NCBI GenBank assembly: GCA_964487255.1
Contig: CAZAQV010000004.1
Span: 124,001 to 188,000, forward strand
Origin: CAZAQV01 sp964487255
GTDB taxonomy: Bacteria; Myxococcota_A; Polyangia; Polyangiales; CAZAQV01
Reading direction: 5' to 3'
Length of the DNA: 64,000 nucleotides
The notes beneath the pieces were generated by a model, which was not told the origin of the DNA, did no database searches, and was given only the letters and a program-made list of their open reading frames with translations. A program made the translations under genes and the position numbers. Positions 43,492 through 52,779 of this stretch are shown piece by piece. Position 1 is the first letter of the stretch; each line of letters begins with the position of its first letter.

Positions 43492-44403
43492 TTACATACC
43501 TCCTGAAAGCGCACCATCGAGCGCGATGGGGCCGATGACGAGGATCATGACTACAACGATCAGAAGGACCGAAGGAAGGGTCATTTTCACAGCCGCCTGT
43601 CCCGCTTGCTCTTCGATCAAGTTGCTGCGACGCGCGCGTTGAAGTTCAGCTTGAACGCCAAGTACCTTAGCCAGTGGGTTACCCTTTTCCTCCGCCTGGA
43701 CTACCGCACTGACGAAATCTTTGACGATGTCGCTTGGCACACGCTCGGAGAACCCGAGCAGCGCTTGTTTTCGCGTCCGCCCAAGCTCAAGCTCCTGTAA
43801 GATACGGGCGAATTCCTCGTATAGTGGTTCGCGTCGGTTTGCGGCGGTCGAGATGATCTGACGCATTGAGCCCGGGAAGTCGAGGCCAGCTCCCATGCAG
43901 AGGGAGAGGAGCTCGACGGCGCCCGGCAACACCCGGTGGACCGCTTTCTCTCGGTTTCGGTATTGCTCGCCAAGTTTAGAGTAGGGCAAGTATGTGCACG
44001 CGCCGACGACGAAGATGAAGATGTGCGGCGCGTATTCGGGCATCTGTGTGGCGAGGACAAAAGCGATGGGCATTGAACCAACGCCCGTAATAAAACAGAG
44101 TGCCAAGAACTCGTTGGCGTTGAGCCCCCACATCTCACCACCCAGGCGGATTTGCTGGGCAATGTGTTTGCGCAACTTGGGGATGGGCAGGTTTTCGACA
44201 CGCACGGACAAAAGTCGCACGAGCGGGTCGATGTATCGAAGCGGGCTCTCTTCTAGTGCTTGGCGTCTGCGCAGACCGCGGCGTCCCAGGCGAGGGAGTG
44301 CGGGAAGGGGTTGTGCGCCGACGACGAAGATAGAAACGAACACGCCGAGGCCAATCGCGCCGAGTGAAGTCCACTTGATGATGGGCAGGAGATTCTCCAA
44401 CAC
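43492..44403 (-). CDS. tadC: TadC-like inner-membrane platform protein
   Basis: A 303-residue type II secretion system F-domain protein. Helices lie near residues 10-30, 100-140 and 280-300, with the T2SSF core between (VLPGAVELLSLCMGAGLDF, EEFARILQELELGRTRKQAL and FVSAVVQAEEKGNPLAKVL). It pairs with TadB to form the membrane platform driven by CpaF. It lies 1 bp from tadB and its last bases overlap the ribosome binding region of the FHA gene. Confidence 0.88.
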   Translation of the reverse strand: MLENLLPIIKWTSLGAIGLGVFVSIFVVGAQPLPALPRLGRRGLRRRQALEESPLRYIDPLVRLLSVRVENLPIPKLRKHIAQQIRLGGEMWGLNANEFLALCFITGVGSMPIAFVLATQMPEYAPHIFIFVVGACTYLPYSKLGEQYRNREKAVHRVLPGAVELLSLCMGAGLDFPGSMRQIISTAANRREPLYEEFARILQELELGRTRKQALLGFSERVPSDIVKDFVSAVVQAEEKGNPLAKVLGVQAELQRARRSNLIEEQAGQAAVKMTLPSVLLIVVVMILVIGPIALDGALSGGM

Positions 44404-44404
44404 G

Positions 44405-45280
44405 CTACACCTCGATGTCCAAGATGCGAGTGGAAATGAAAATCGACAGTCCCCATAGCGCCGCGGCCCCGCCTAGCAGGAACCAACCCTTGGGGCCGTT
44501 GTTATAGAAAGGGTCGAACCACCCCTCCTTCATCGACTCGAGTACGAAGATGAGTCCCAGGGGAATGACGGAGAGCACCATCATCTGTCCTTTACCTTCC
44601 GCGGTTTTGGCGCGGATCAGGCTTTCAAGTCGCGCCATTTCGCGCAAGCCGGACGCGGACTCCTCGAGAAGATGCGGCACATTTCCGCCCGTTCGTTGAC
44701 CGATCATGATCGTCGCGAGCGCGTTTTTGACCGTGTAGCTGTCCACCCGTTGTCCCATGTTGCGCAAGGCAATTTCGGCTGGTTGGCCCAGTTTGATTTC
44801 TCGAAGCACAAGCTCCACGTGGTTCTGGATGGGGACGGGCACAAGCTTGACACTTGCCTCAATGGCGGCGGGAATCGATGGCGATGCGCGTAGGGCGTTG
44901 GCGAGCAGGCTCAGCCAGTGGGCCAACTGTTCCTCGATTTGGTTGGTTGTCTCCACGCGTTGGCGTTCGAGCCAGAGCTTGGGCGCGTACGCGACGACTG
45001 CGATCCCAAGTAAGAGGGTCGCACGGCCGGTAAAGGCGGCCAAGCTCACTATGGCCACGATGGCTGCCATCTGGAGTTTGGCGATTTGGCCTGCGTCTTG
45101 CCGAATAAAGAGGGAGCGCAGTTCCTTGTCGAGCTTGCCGGTGTACTGGTCATAAAGTTGGCGCGGCAAACTTCCGCGTGTGTAAGCGGCAACGCCCGCG
45201 GCGAGCGCAACGCCGCTCGCGATGAGGATGATGGCTCCGATCTTGAACCAGATTGGGTTGATGTTGAAATCGAAGTTCAA
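44405..45280 (-). CDS. tadB: TadB-like inner-membrane platform protein
   Basis: A 291-residue type II secretion F-domain protein. It has two N-terminal helices, a central T2SSF domain (QLAHWLSLLANALRASPSI, MIGQRTGGNVPHLLEES, EMARLESLIRAKTAEGKGQM) and two C-terminal helices. The family role is the inner-membrane platform of the Tad apparatus. It overlaps the FHA-CpaF gene by 4 bp (ATGA), and tadC follows immediately. Confidence 0.88.
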   Translation of the reverse strand: MNFDFNINPIWFKIGAIILIASGVALAAGVAAYTRGSLPRQLYDQYTGKLDKELRSLFIRQDAGQIAKLQMAAIVAIVSLAAFTGRATLLLGIAVVAYAPKLWLERQRVETTNQIEEQLAHWLSLLANALRASPSIPAAIEASVKLVPVPIQNHVELVLREIKLGQPAEIALRNMGQRVDSYTVKNALATIMIGQRTGGNVPHLLEESASGLREMARLESLIRAKTAEGKGQMMVLSVIPLGLIFVLESMKEGWFDPFYNNGPKGWFLLGGAAALWGLSIFISTRILDIEV

Positions 45281-47094
45281 AAGAACTCCCCCTCCGTAAC
45301 AAGCCCCTTGGAGATAAACTCAGAAAGGAAAGAGGGCAGGTATCCCGTCGCCTGAAACGAGCCTTGGACAGTGCCGTCAGGTGCCGTGCCCGTGCGGACG
45401 TAGCGAAAGATTTCGTACACGCGGTACTCGCCGCCTTCTTCGAGCCCGGCAACCTCAGCGATGCTGGTAATGCGACGAGAGCCATCGGAGGTGAAGCGGG
45501 TTTGTTGCACGATGAGGTCGATGCTGCCGGCAATCTGTTCACGTGCGGCTCGCAAGGGCAGGTCCACCCCGGCCATCAGGACGAGGGTCTCAAGCCTTGA
45601 AAGTGCCTCCAGCGGAGAGTTTGCGTGCGTCGTTGTCATCGACCCTTCGTGACCCGTATTCATGGCTTGAAGCATGTCGAGTGCTTCGCCCGAACGGCAC
45701 TCGCCGACGATGATGCGGTCGGGGCGCATACGTAGTGCATTTTTCACCAGGTCGCGGATGGAGTACTCGCCTTTGCCCTCCATGTTGGCAGGTCTAGACT
45801 CGAGCGAAACGACGTGCGGTTGGGGTAGCTGCAGCTCGGCTGCGTCCTCGATCGTGATGATGCGTTCGAACTCGGGGATAGAGCCGCTTAGGACGTTGAG
45901 TAAGGTCGTCTTGCCGCTGCCCGTTCCGCCGGAGACGATGATGTTCTTGCGGGCAACCACACTGCGCGTCAAAAAGCGCGCCATCTCTTTGGTGAGCGAG
46001 CGGAAGTCGATCAAGTTCTCGATATTGAGCGCTTCTTTGGAAAACTTTCGGATGGTGATGCAGGGCCCACGCAGGGCGAGTGGAGGTATGATCGCGTTGA
46101 CACGAGAGCCGTCCTTAAGCCGCGCATCGACCAGCGGAGAAGACTCGTCGATGCGACGACCTAGTGGGGTCACGATTCGTTCGATGGCTGCGCGAACAGA
46201 GTTGTCGTCGGTGAACCGTAAGCCCGTCAGTGAGATCTTTCCTGCACGTTCAGCATAAATGGTGTTCGGGTCGACGACCATGACCTCGGAAACACTGTCG
46301 TCGGCGAGGAGCTGTTCGAGCGGACCGAGGCCGAGCGCTTCGTCCGTGATTTCGTCGATGAGCAGGGCGCTATCGACCCCTTTGGGGAGCACCTCGGCGA
46401 GCCGTGTGATGATCCGCCGCAGGGCAGCGCGAACCTTTGGTCGCATGCTCTCGTCGTTCATCGCGTTCTCATCGATCGATGCGAGGTCGAGATTTTCGAG
46501 CAGCATTTGGTGGATCTGCCGGCGAACCTCGACGCTTACCTGGGCGGTGGACGTGGCGCCCGTTTGGCTACGATAGGCGTTCTTCGCGCGCGCTGGGACC
46601 TTCGGTTTGAGTGCAGATGCCCGTGAAGCGGATGACGCCTGGGAACGTTGGGAAAAGTCCGAGGGCTGCGAGGCCGGGGCGGCGGGTGCGGGCTGAGCGA
46701 ACGAAGGCGACGGAGAAAAACCGGGAACGGAGCCCGACGGCTGCGAGGCGAGGGAGGGCGCGGAAGGCTGCGACGCGGATGAGGCCGATGCAGCCAGCGC
46801 CTGAGCGCCGCCAAAGTAAAGCTTGAACGGTCCCACGCCGATCGGGGTGTTGATCGGGCAGTTGATTTGAGACTTGCGCACTCGCTGTCCACCCACCTGC
46901 GTCCCGTTTGCCGAACTGTCGGAGATGGTCAGCGACTCGCCGTTGACGTGAATCTCCACATGACGTCGCGAGACTTGCGGCGAGGAAAGTACGATCGAGT
47001 TCTCCTGTTCGCGCCCGACGGAGATCGCAGTGCCCGCTGGAAACTCACGTTCCTCAACCCGACCGTCGCTGTGTTCGATTCTAACGGAGTTCAT
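45277..47094 (-). CDS. CpaF/TadA ATPase with N-terminal FHA domain
   Basis: 605 residues. An FHA domain occupies about the first 95 residues (VGREQENSIVLSSPQVSRRH, SANGTQVGG). A 90-residue Ser/Ala/Pro-rich linker follows, and the CpaF ATPase begins near residue 195. Walker A is SGGTGSGKTTLLNVLS near residue 390, with IITIEDAAELQL and TTHANSPLEALSRLE later. It is the main traffic ATPase of the Tad system, with a phosphopeptide-binding module that could allow kinase control. It follows the secretin gene by 16 bp. FHA-CpaF fusions exist elsewhere but are not the standard Tad arrangement. Confidence 0.9.
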   Translation of the reverse strand: MNSVRIEHSDGRVEEREFPAGTAISVGREQENSIVLSSPQVSRRHVEIHVNGESLTISDSSANGTQVGGQRVRKSQINCPINTPIGVGPFKLYFGGAQALAASASSASQPSAPSLASQPSGSVPGFSPSPSFAQPAPAAPASQPSDFSQRSQASSASRASALKPKVPARAKNAYRSQTGATSTAQVSVEVRRQIHQMLLENLDLASIDENAMNDESMRPKVRAALRRIITRLAEVLPKGVDSALLIDEITDEALGLGPLEQLLADDSVSEVMVVDPNTIYAERAGKISLTGLRFTDDNSVRAAIERIVTPLGRRIDESSPLVDARLKDGSRVNAIIPPLALRGPCITIRKFSKEALNIENLIDFRSLTKEMARFLTRSVVARKNIIVSGGTGSGKTTLLNVLSGSIPEFERIITIEDAAELQLPQPHVVSLESRPANMEGKGEYSIRDLVKNALRMRPDRIIVGECRSGEALDMLQAMNTGHEGSMTTTHANSPLEALSRLETLVLMAGVDLPLRAAREQIAGSIDLIVQQTRFTSDGSRRITSIAEVAGLEEGGEYRVYEIFRYVRTGTAPDGTVQGSFQATGYLPSFLSEFISKGLVTEGEFF

Positions 47095-47109
47095 GGCACG
47101 TGGCCTGTG

Positions 47110-48339
47110 CTACTTGTCTTCGTCGCGTCCCGACCGCTTGGGCCGCTTCGATGACCTGGATGGTTCGTCGTCGTCGTCAACGGACATGCTCGATTCGTTG
47201 ATGACTTTGTCGAGTCTCACTTCCGAAATATTTCCATCGTACTCGTGGTAGGCTTTGAGAACGGTGGACATCACCTCCTGGGAGACGCCGGCGGTCTCGT
47301 CCACGATCGTGGGAATGATGATCAACACGTTTTCTTGCGCTCTTTCTTCGTTTGAGTGTGAGCCGAAGAGCACGCCCAAGATGGGAATTTGGCTGAGGCC
47401 GGGAAGGCCACTTTTGCTCGCGCTCTGACTTCTCGACTGCACGCCGCCGATCACGAATGCTTCGCCCAAGCGCAGGTTCGCCGTCGAGCGAGACTTTGTG
47501 ACGTTCCGCCCTGGAAGGTTGCCGCCCGAATCAAAAAGGTCGCTGACCTCGCTCGTGACCACGACTTCGACGCGGTTCGAGTTGGCGTCGTATTGTGGTG
47601 TGACCGTCATCTTGATGCCGAAGGGCACGGTGCGTAGATCTTGCCCGCCCTGCGTGCCAGGAACCTGTACGTTGAACTCCCCGCCACTTTCAAACTCGGC
47701 ATTGGTACCGTTGGTGGTCATCACCGTGGCATGCCGCAGGATCTTTCCCCAGCCCGAATTGTGAAGAATGTCTAGGGTTGGTAGGGAGGTGACGAGGGTG
47801 GTCGCGCCCGATACGACTTCAAAGGGGTCGAGCGTCACAAAGAAACTAAGTTGGCTGGGTGTTGCGTTGCCCCCGCCGGAACCACCTGTTCCACCCGTCG
47901 TAAAGAGCTTGGGGGGGAAGGCCAGGCCTACGCGCAGGGTGTTGTTTTTGTTGAGTTCTACGAAATAGAGGTCGAGACGTATGTTGGTGCGCGCTGGGAC
48001 CGGAATGGAGTCATCGCCCGATGTCGCCGGCTCTGTGACGACGATCGTGTAGTTGACCTGACGGTCATTGTTGTAAAAAAGAAGCAGTGATGCTTCGCCA
48101 GGTTGTTTGCCGCGCACGATAAGGGTGCCGAGCTGGGCGGAATAGACGACTTCCGCGATGTCTTCGTTGGACGGGGCAAAGGTTTTGATGTCTTTGGCGG
48201 AGATGGTTCGCTGTGCGCCCATCGTGATCGTGATGCGTCGCTCTTCGATCTTAGGCTGCGCGAAAACGCTGGAGGCGAAGAGCGTCGCGAGGGTGAACAA
48301 AGCAAGGGCTTGAGGGGTAAGACGTAATCGCATGCGCAC
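47110..48339 (-). CDS. cpaC: CpaC/RcpA-type Tad secretin
   Basis: 409 residues with a signal peptide (FTLATLFASSVFAQ). The N-terminal BON/T2SS-T3SS_pil_N region has ITITMGAQRTISAKDIKTF, and the C-terminal secretin domain includes VVVTSEVSDLFDSGG, LRLGEAFVIGGVQSR and LGVLFGSHSNEERAQENVLI. It should form the outer-membrane channel of the Tad apparatus. A charged acidic and basic tail (SVDDDDEPSRSSKRPKRSG) ends the protein. It lies 3 bp after the cpaB gene. Confidence 0.9.
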   Translation of the reverse strand: MRMRLRLTPQALALFTLATLFASSVFAQPKIEERRITITMGAQRTISAKDIKTFAPSNEDIAEVVYSAQLGTLIVRGKQPGEASLLLFYNNDRQVNYTIVVTEPATSGDDSIPVPARTNIRLDLYFVELNKNNTLRVGLAFPPKLFTTGGTGGSGGGNATPSQLSFFVTLDPFEVVSGATTLVTSLPTLDILHNSGWGKILRHATVMTTNGTNAEFESGGEFNVQVPGTQGGQDLRTVPFGIKMTVTPQYDANSNRVEVVVTSEVSDLFDSGGNLPGRNVTKSRSTANLRLGEAFVIGGVQSRSQSASKSGLPGLSQIPILGVLFGSHSNEERAQENVLIIIPTIVDETAGVSQEVMSTVLKAYHEYDGNISEVRLDKVINESSMSVDDDDEPSRSSKRPKRSGRDEDK

Positions 48340-48342
48340 TTC

Positions 48343-49119
48343 CTAGAGTTTCGTGGGGCCCGACGCACCGCCCCCACCGGATGGTGCCCGGCGCTGCGAC
48401 TGCACTTTTTGGCGACGAAGCACCTCGACGAGGTCGGTGATGGTGGTGTCGGGAATGCCCTTGATAACCTTGGTGTCGCTTGGGTTGCGCAGGGTCAGGC
48501 TTAGGCGTCCCAACGACCCCGAGAAGGTGAGTAGCTGGGCTTGCTGCATGGTGACGGCGAAGGTCACGCTCGTCTTTTTATCGAGCTCGTCCTTTTGGCC
48601 CGCACCGATGTCTGAGCCCACTGCGATGACCATGACGGCCTGCAGCAGGGACATGGTTCGTTGATTGGTGGGGTCGTCGCCGACGGTCAGCAAAAGGTCC
48701 ACGATGTCACCAGGACGCAGAAGGCCTCCGAAAGCGCCGCCCGAGGTGCCGATGGTCACTGCGCGCATGCCGTCGTTGAGCAGCGACGAAAGGTCGCGGG
48801 TGTGTTCACTGTTGACCGCCAGGTCGCTCCATAGAATGTACTCGTTGGGCTGAAGCTGGGTTCGAACCGGAACACCCTCGATGCGGCCCATGTCGACTTC
48901 GTCGATGTGGCGAGCTTGCTTGTAAGCCTGTGGGATGTAGCCCACGCCGACATGGTCGATGCTCAGCTTGTCCCCGACACCAATCGTCTTTTTGGCGATA
49001 AGAACCGGTACCTGACCACCGCCGGAGACCCGGTCCTCGAACTCGTCGAGATAGAGGAAAAGCAGGCCGACACCCAAAACGGCGACGCCCAAAGCAACCA
49101 AAAAAGCCTTCTCACGCAT
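48343..49119 (-). CDS. cpaB: CpaB/RcpC-type Tad assembly protein
   Basis: 258 residues. One N-terminal membrane helix (FLVALGVAVLGVGLLFLYL) is followed by a SAF domain (VPVLIAKKTIGVGDKLSIDH) and then an RcpC-type beta domain (VTIGTSGGAFGGLLRPGDIV). It is a periplasmic partner of the secretin. The start follows GGGAGG at a good distance. The 106 bp upstream, after the TadE-like gene, hold an inverted repeat. Confidence 0.88.
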   Translation of the reverse strand: MREKAFLVALGVAVLGVGLLFLYLDEFEDRVSGGGQVPVLIAKKTIGVGDKLSIDHVGVGYIPQAYKQARHIDEVDMGRIEGVPVRTQLQPNEYILWSDLAVNSEHTRDLSSLLNDGMRAVTIGTSGGAFGGLLRPGDIVDLLLTVGDDPTNQRTMSLLQAVMVIAVGSDIGAGQKDELDKKTSVTFAVTMQQAQLLTFSGSLGRLSLTLRNPSDTKVIKGIPDTTITDLVEVLRRQKVQSQRRAPSGGGGASGPTKL

Positions 49120-49188
49120 GCGATAACCTCCCGAGATTAGACCGCGAAGGGCGGCTAAAGATCAAGGACCAAAAAAGGGAAAATCCTT

Positions 49189-49210
49189 GGCTCAAACAAG
49201 GGTTTGAGCC
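49189..49210 (-). terminator. Perfect inverted repeat inside the Tad operon
   Basis: A perfect 9-bp stem with a 4-base loop (GGCTCAAAC, loop, GTTTGAGCC) lies between the TadE-like gene ending at 49226 and cpaB starting at 49119. On the minus strand a TTTTTT run occurs about 12 bases downstream. It could be an intra-operon terminator, an attenuator or an RNA processing/stability element that lowers expression of the machinery genes relative to the pilins. Confidence 0.5.
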
Positions 49211-49225
49211 GTAATCGTGAGGTGC

Positions 49226-49651
49226 TCAGAAGCGATAGACGGCGTCGGGGAAATTCGGACCATCTTCTGTCCGGTAGGCGGGAAAGCGCGCGCAACCGGC
49301 GACGGCATTTCGTGTGAGAGTTGTGGGAAAGCCCAGCGCTGCCGCGTACGAGTTCACCGTCGCGGGGCGTGGTGGGTCGTACTGAAGTGAGTAGTAGGTG
49401 CCCCCAACGTCGCTGATGCCAGGGACGCTTGCGCTCGGCCCAAGAGAGCCACCGGCTGCGCCTCCGACGCAGTCGCCATCGACGTCCTTCTGCCACAGGT
49501 CATTGCGCGCCCGCTGATACGCATCGGCGACCCCTGTCCCCGCGCTCCCAATGTACACGATGAACATCCAAATGGGGAGAAAGAGCAGCAGGGTCATCAC
49601 GCCCTCGAAGAGCGCGGTGCCCTCTTCGGATCTAGTGAGCGAATGCGTCAT
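49226..49651 (-). CDS. TadE-like pseudopilin
   Basis: About 141 residues from the ATG at 49651, where the protein begins MTHSLTRSEEGTALFEGV; the longer frame to 49861 lies inside the upstream gene and is rejected. EEG-TALFEG is a class III prepilin cleavage site with Glu at +5, followed by a hydrophobic helix (VMTLLLFLPIWMFIVYIG). The rest is a short soluble domain with two cysteines. It overlaps the TadG-like gene by 20 bp. Role: minor pseudopilin of the Tad tip or base. Confidence 0.78.
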   Translation of the reverse strand: MTHSLTRSEEGTALFEGVMTLLLFLPIWMFIVYIGSAGTGVADAYQRARNDLWQKDVDGDCVGGAAGGSLGPSASVPGISDVGGTYYSLQYDPPRPATVNSYAAALGFPTTLTRNAVAGCARFPAYRTEDGPNFPDAVYRF

Positions 49652-51419
49652 TGGTTTTCGTCCAAACTTTCTTTTCGTCAGGTCCTGGCGTTCCACTGAT
49701 CTCGCCGTAGTGGCCTTCGGGGTTGCCGATGCCCGAAAATCCGCCGCTGTGGAACTCAATGCGTACCAAGCGGGGGCGCCAGTTGCGGAAACCGAATTCG
49801 TGCGCTGGAACGGTGTACCACTGGCCGCTTGGCGCATTGCCGCCCATGCGATCTTGCGCAACGACCTCAGGCGGGGAGCTCACGTTGCCGGAAATGCCAA
49901 CGGTCGTGCCGATGCCCGCTTGTGCGAAGGCAAAGTTACCCGCGCGCGCCATTTGATAGCCCGTTCGGCCGCTGTCGGCCGTCGGGGCGCCTACCGCGAC
50001 CACCGCGGCGTTTTTGGTGAAAATGTCGTTGACGTCCTCGCCGCTCGTTGCCACGCCCAGAAAGCGGTAGCGGTTGGTGTTGCGCGACAGCGACGGAAAG
50101 CACACGCCTTGCGAGCGCAACTTCTCCCAGGCAGCTTTCATGGCGTTGCGCACGAGGTTGCGGACCTGGTTTTCTCGGTTTTCGAGCAACCACGCCCTCT
50201 TGGCGACGACCGCGCCAGCCGCGGCCGCAAAGCCCCAACGCCGTGATTCGGGTGGGCCCGCTTCAGCAACTTTGGTGCCGGCGCTCACGCCAATGCCAGA
50301 TCCACTCATTGCATTGTAGGTGTTTCCGTAGGTCCACTGAATGTTTGTCGCGCGTGCCTTTCGCTTGCCATCGTTTGACACGAAGCGAACCGTGCATCCA
50401 TGGGGACAACCCGAAAGGTAGGCCCGACCGTCGAAAGGAGCCGTGATCGGGGCGCCTTCGGGAAAGGGCGGCAAGTTCTCCTTGTTGTTGATTTTTTCTT
50501 GTTCCTTAACCTCTTCGTCTTTGGCGTCGCCTTCGAGCTTTTTGTTCAGGGCTTGGACGACGGAGCCGTGATGGTTCGTGAGCGCAATCACATTATCGGC
50601 GATGGGATTGATGTGGTGGTTGGTGATGTAGTAGTCGTCCACGCTCTCGTTGTCGGTGCCCCACTTCATGCAGTTGACGAGTTTGTACGCGTTGGTGCGC
50701 CCGCCTGGCGAGTTTGGCGGGTTGAAGGTGTCGTTGGGGTCGGGAGACTGGAAGGTGTTGAGGTCGACGCGCGTGGTGATACCCAGGCCGGGCAAGCTTG
50801 AGGTCGAGGTGCCGAGGGTTCCGGCGACGGCGGCCTTCGAGGAGGCCTCATCCCATGCTCCGTTCAGGACCTGAGCCAAAGTCGAGCCCCCGTAGTCTCC
50901 TCCCAATGACTTCGCGCGGCCGATGGCATCGCTAATCTGATTTTCACAGTCGCTACTAAGAAGCGGAGCGCAGAGCGGATACTTGAATACTGCGTCCTGG
51001 TATTCCCCGGTCGAAAAACCTTGACTCGGCCAGGTGGACGGAATGCCGTGGGCGAGGTTTCTGGGACTCGGTCTGCCATCTTTGCATTGGCTTGGGTTAT
51101 CGACGGTTGGGTTGTCTTTGTCTGGGCAATAGTAGGGAATCGCGCGAAGTGTGAGCGCCAAGGTTACGGCGTCGAGTTGGGCAAACGACTCTTGCGAGAT
51201 GTGGCTGACGTTGTTCAGTGTTTGCGCCCAAACCGCGGCCGCACCAAGTGCAGCGGCGTCTGCGCGGTCCTGCATTTGCTCGCGAAAGTCGACGGCTTGG
51301 GCCATGGTGTAGACGGTATAGCCAATGCCGAAGCAGAACAGGGCGAACAGTAGGCCCATCGGCAAGATGGCGCCGCGCTCGTCGCTGCATAGGCGGGTCG
51401 CTTTTGGACGCTGACTCAT
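49632..51419 (-). CDS. TadG-like pseudopilin with large C-terminal domain
   Basis: 595 residues. The start SDERGAILPMGLLFALFCF is a RGA-type TadG N-terminus with one hydrophobic helix but without Glu at +5, as usual in TadG-like proteins. The rest is a large, mostly polar domain with a cysteine pair (SGCPHGCTVRF) and no recognisable enzyme motif; it may form the exposed tip. It overlaps the TadE gene upstream by 4 bp and the next gene by 20 bp. Confidence 0.75.
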   Translation of the reverse strand: MSQRPKATRLCSDERGAILPMGLLFALFCFGIGYTVYTMAQAVDFREQMQDRADAAALGAAAVWAQTLNNVSHISQESFAQLDAVTLALTLRAIPYYCPDKDNPTVDNPSQCKDGRPSPRNLAHGIPSTWPSQGFSTGEYQDAVFKYPLCAPLLSSDCENQISDAIGRAKSLGGDYGGSTLAQVLNGAWDEASSKAAVAGTLGTSTSSLPGLGITTRVDLNTFQSPDPNDTFNPPNSPGGRTNAYKLVNCMKWGTDNESVDDYYITNHHINPIADNVIALTNHHGSVVQALNKKLEGDAKDEEVKEQEKINNKENLPPFPEGAPITAPFDGRAYLSGCPHGCTVRFVSNDGKRKARATNIQWTYGNTYNAMSGSGIGVSAGTKVAEAGPPESRRWGFAAAAGAVVAKRAWLLENRENQVRNLVRNAMKAAWEKLRSQGVCFPSLSRNTNRYRFLGVATSGEDVNDIFTKNAAVVAVGAPTADSGRTGYQMARAGNFAFAQAGIGTTVGISGNVSSPPEVVAQDRMGGNAPSGQWYTVPAHEFGFRNWRPRLVRIEFHSGGFSGIGNPEGHYGEISGTPGPDEKKVWTKTNDAFAH

Positions 51420-52219
51420 CGGTGGTCCTCCCCAGGCATGTAGATTTGAGGCGCGACCGGAACGGAACCCGACTCAGCGACCATCACCCGAACGAACCCG
51501 CCCTGCATGCCCGCAACATCCTCGGTCCCTTCGGCAGGCGCCGACAGGCTGCCGCCGTGACAGAGCATCGTCTGCGCGACCGGCACCATGCAGGGAAAGA
51601 GGTATTCGGCTCGAATCGAAACGCTGCTGGCATTACCGTCCCAACTTCCGTCGATTGGACCGGTAACGTCGACGCCGAGCGCACTTCGCACATAGCGGCC
51701 CGCGCTGGCCGCGTCATCGAGTGATTGACCGTTACCGATCGCAAACTTAATGCTTGAACCTCCAGCGTCAGCCGCGTGCAGGTCTTTCATATGCGGGGCG
51801 ACGGAAACCATTTTCATTTGGGCTGCGGCGCGGATGGTGAAGAGCCGCCCGGGACCGGAGGCGCTACTGCCATAACCTGACGCGCCGCCCTCAAAAATGC
51901 CATCGTACTCAAGCCCCTTCATGAACTGGAGCGTGGGCTTGCGGAGGTCATCGAGGGTCGATGCGTCCGCGTAGTTGTCGTTCGAGGGACGTTGGCCGTT
52001 ATCCGCGCCAACGAAGTTGGCCGGTTCGCGAATGACCACAATGGCCGAGCGCGCAGCACGATTGACGGCGTGGTGGAGCAAAATGGCAGACTCTGCCATC
52101 AACGCGAGTTGGACCATGCACAAGAACATGGTGAACAGCGGCATGACGGCGATGAGGTACTCGACGTAGACCACGCCACCTTCTTGACGGAGTAGGCCTT
52201 TTTTTGACGTCGTGCTCAC
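51416..52219 (-). CDS. tadE: TadE-like pseudopilin
   Basis: 267 residues. It begins GLLRQEGGVVYVEYLIAVMP: a class III prepilin cleavage site (Gly, then VVYVEY with Glu at +5) and one long hydrophobic helix. The soluble part has cysteines and no known enzyme motif. It is encoded directly after the prepilin peptidase (4-bp ATGA overlap) and before the TadG-like gene (4-bp overlap), as in other Tad operons. Confidence 0.82.
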   Translation of the reverse strand: MSTTSKKGLLRQEGGVVYVEYLIAVMPLFTMFLCMVQLALMAESAILLHHAVNRAARSAIVVIREPANFVGADNGQRPSNDNYADASTLDDLRKPTLQFMKGLEYDGIFEGGASGYGSSASGPGRLFTIRAAAQMKMVSVAPHMKDLHAADAGGSSIKFAIGNGQSLDDAASAGRYVRSALGVDVTGPIDGSWDGNASSVSIRAEYLFPCMVPVAQTMLCHGGSLSAPAEGTEDVAGMQGGFVRVMVAESGSVPVAPQIYMPGEDHR

Positions 52220-52758
52220 GGGATTACGTTCCGAAGTTGGTAGGCGTGCAAACCGACAACCCAGGCGTTTCCCATAAAGATGGCTGCTCCGAGCCGCAGT
52301 GCGTCCCGCGGGTCACTGGGGATTTCTTTCCGTTTTGCCTTGGGCGAAACTGCGTTTTTCATTACCACAAAGGTGTTGCGAAAAAGCGTCGTCAAGCGCC
52401 CTTGGCGTGCGAGTTTGATCATCGAGAGCAGCGCACCTGCGAGCAGAGAGTAGAACTCGACCTGCAGACCGATCTGCGGTCCCAGGATGGCACCGAGCGC
52501 CGCGAAGAGTTTGACATCCCCACCACCCATTCCACCGAGGCGAAACAGGATGTAGGGCATGATTCCACAGAGGAAGATAGCCAGGACGCTCTGCCCCACC
52601 GCGGGCCAGCCACCCCAGATGGCGTGAAGCGCGGGGGCGATTACCAAAGGTGGAAGGGTGAGCCAGTTGGGGATGAGGCCCGTGCGCGTGTCGGTCACGG
52701 CTGCTGTTGCGCTTAGAGCCAAGGATACGACCGCCGCGATGATGAGGACTGTGATCAT
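52216..52758 (-). CDS. tadV: Prepilin peptidase (TadV/CpaA, A24 family)
   Basis: 180 residues with about five or six membrane helices. The two aspartates of A24 peptidases are in VTDTRTGLIPNWLTLPP (Asp near residue 22) and GGMGGGDVKLFAALG (GxGD, Asp near residue 77). It lacks the N-methylation domain, as usual for TadV. It should cleave the Flp pilins and TadE-like proteins, and possibly the Flp-like N-terminus of the toxin. It lies 21 bp after the second Flp gene. Confidence 0.88.
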   Translation of the reverse strand: MITVLIIAAVVSLALSATAAVTDTRTGLIPNWLTLPPLVIAPALHAIWGGWPAVGQSVLAIFLCGIMPYILFRLGGMGGGDVKLFAALGAILGPQIGLQVEFYSLLAGALLSMIKLARQGRLTTLFRNTFVVMKNAVSPKAKRKEIPSDPRDALRLGAAIFMGNAWVVGLHAYQLRNVIP

Positions 52759-52779
52759 GACATAGCAGGGTCACCGAGA

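Noticed and set aside
49551..50246. Plus-strand ORF across the TadG-like gene
   Set aside because: Antisense shadow of the TadG-like gene; no motif and biased composition.
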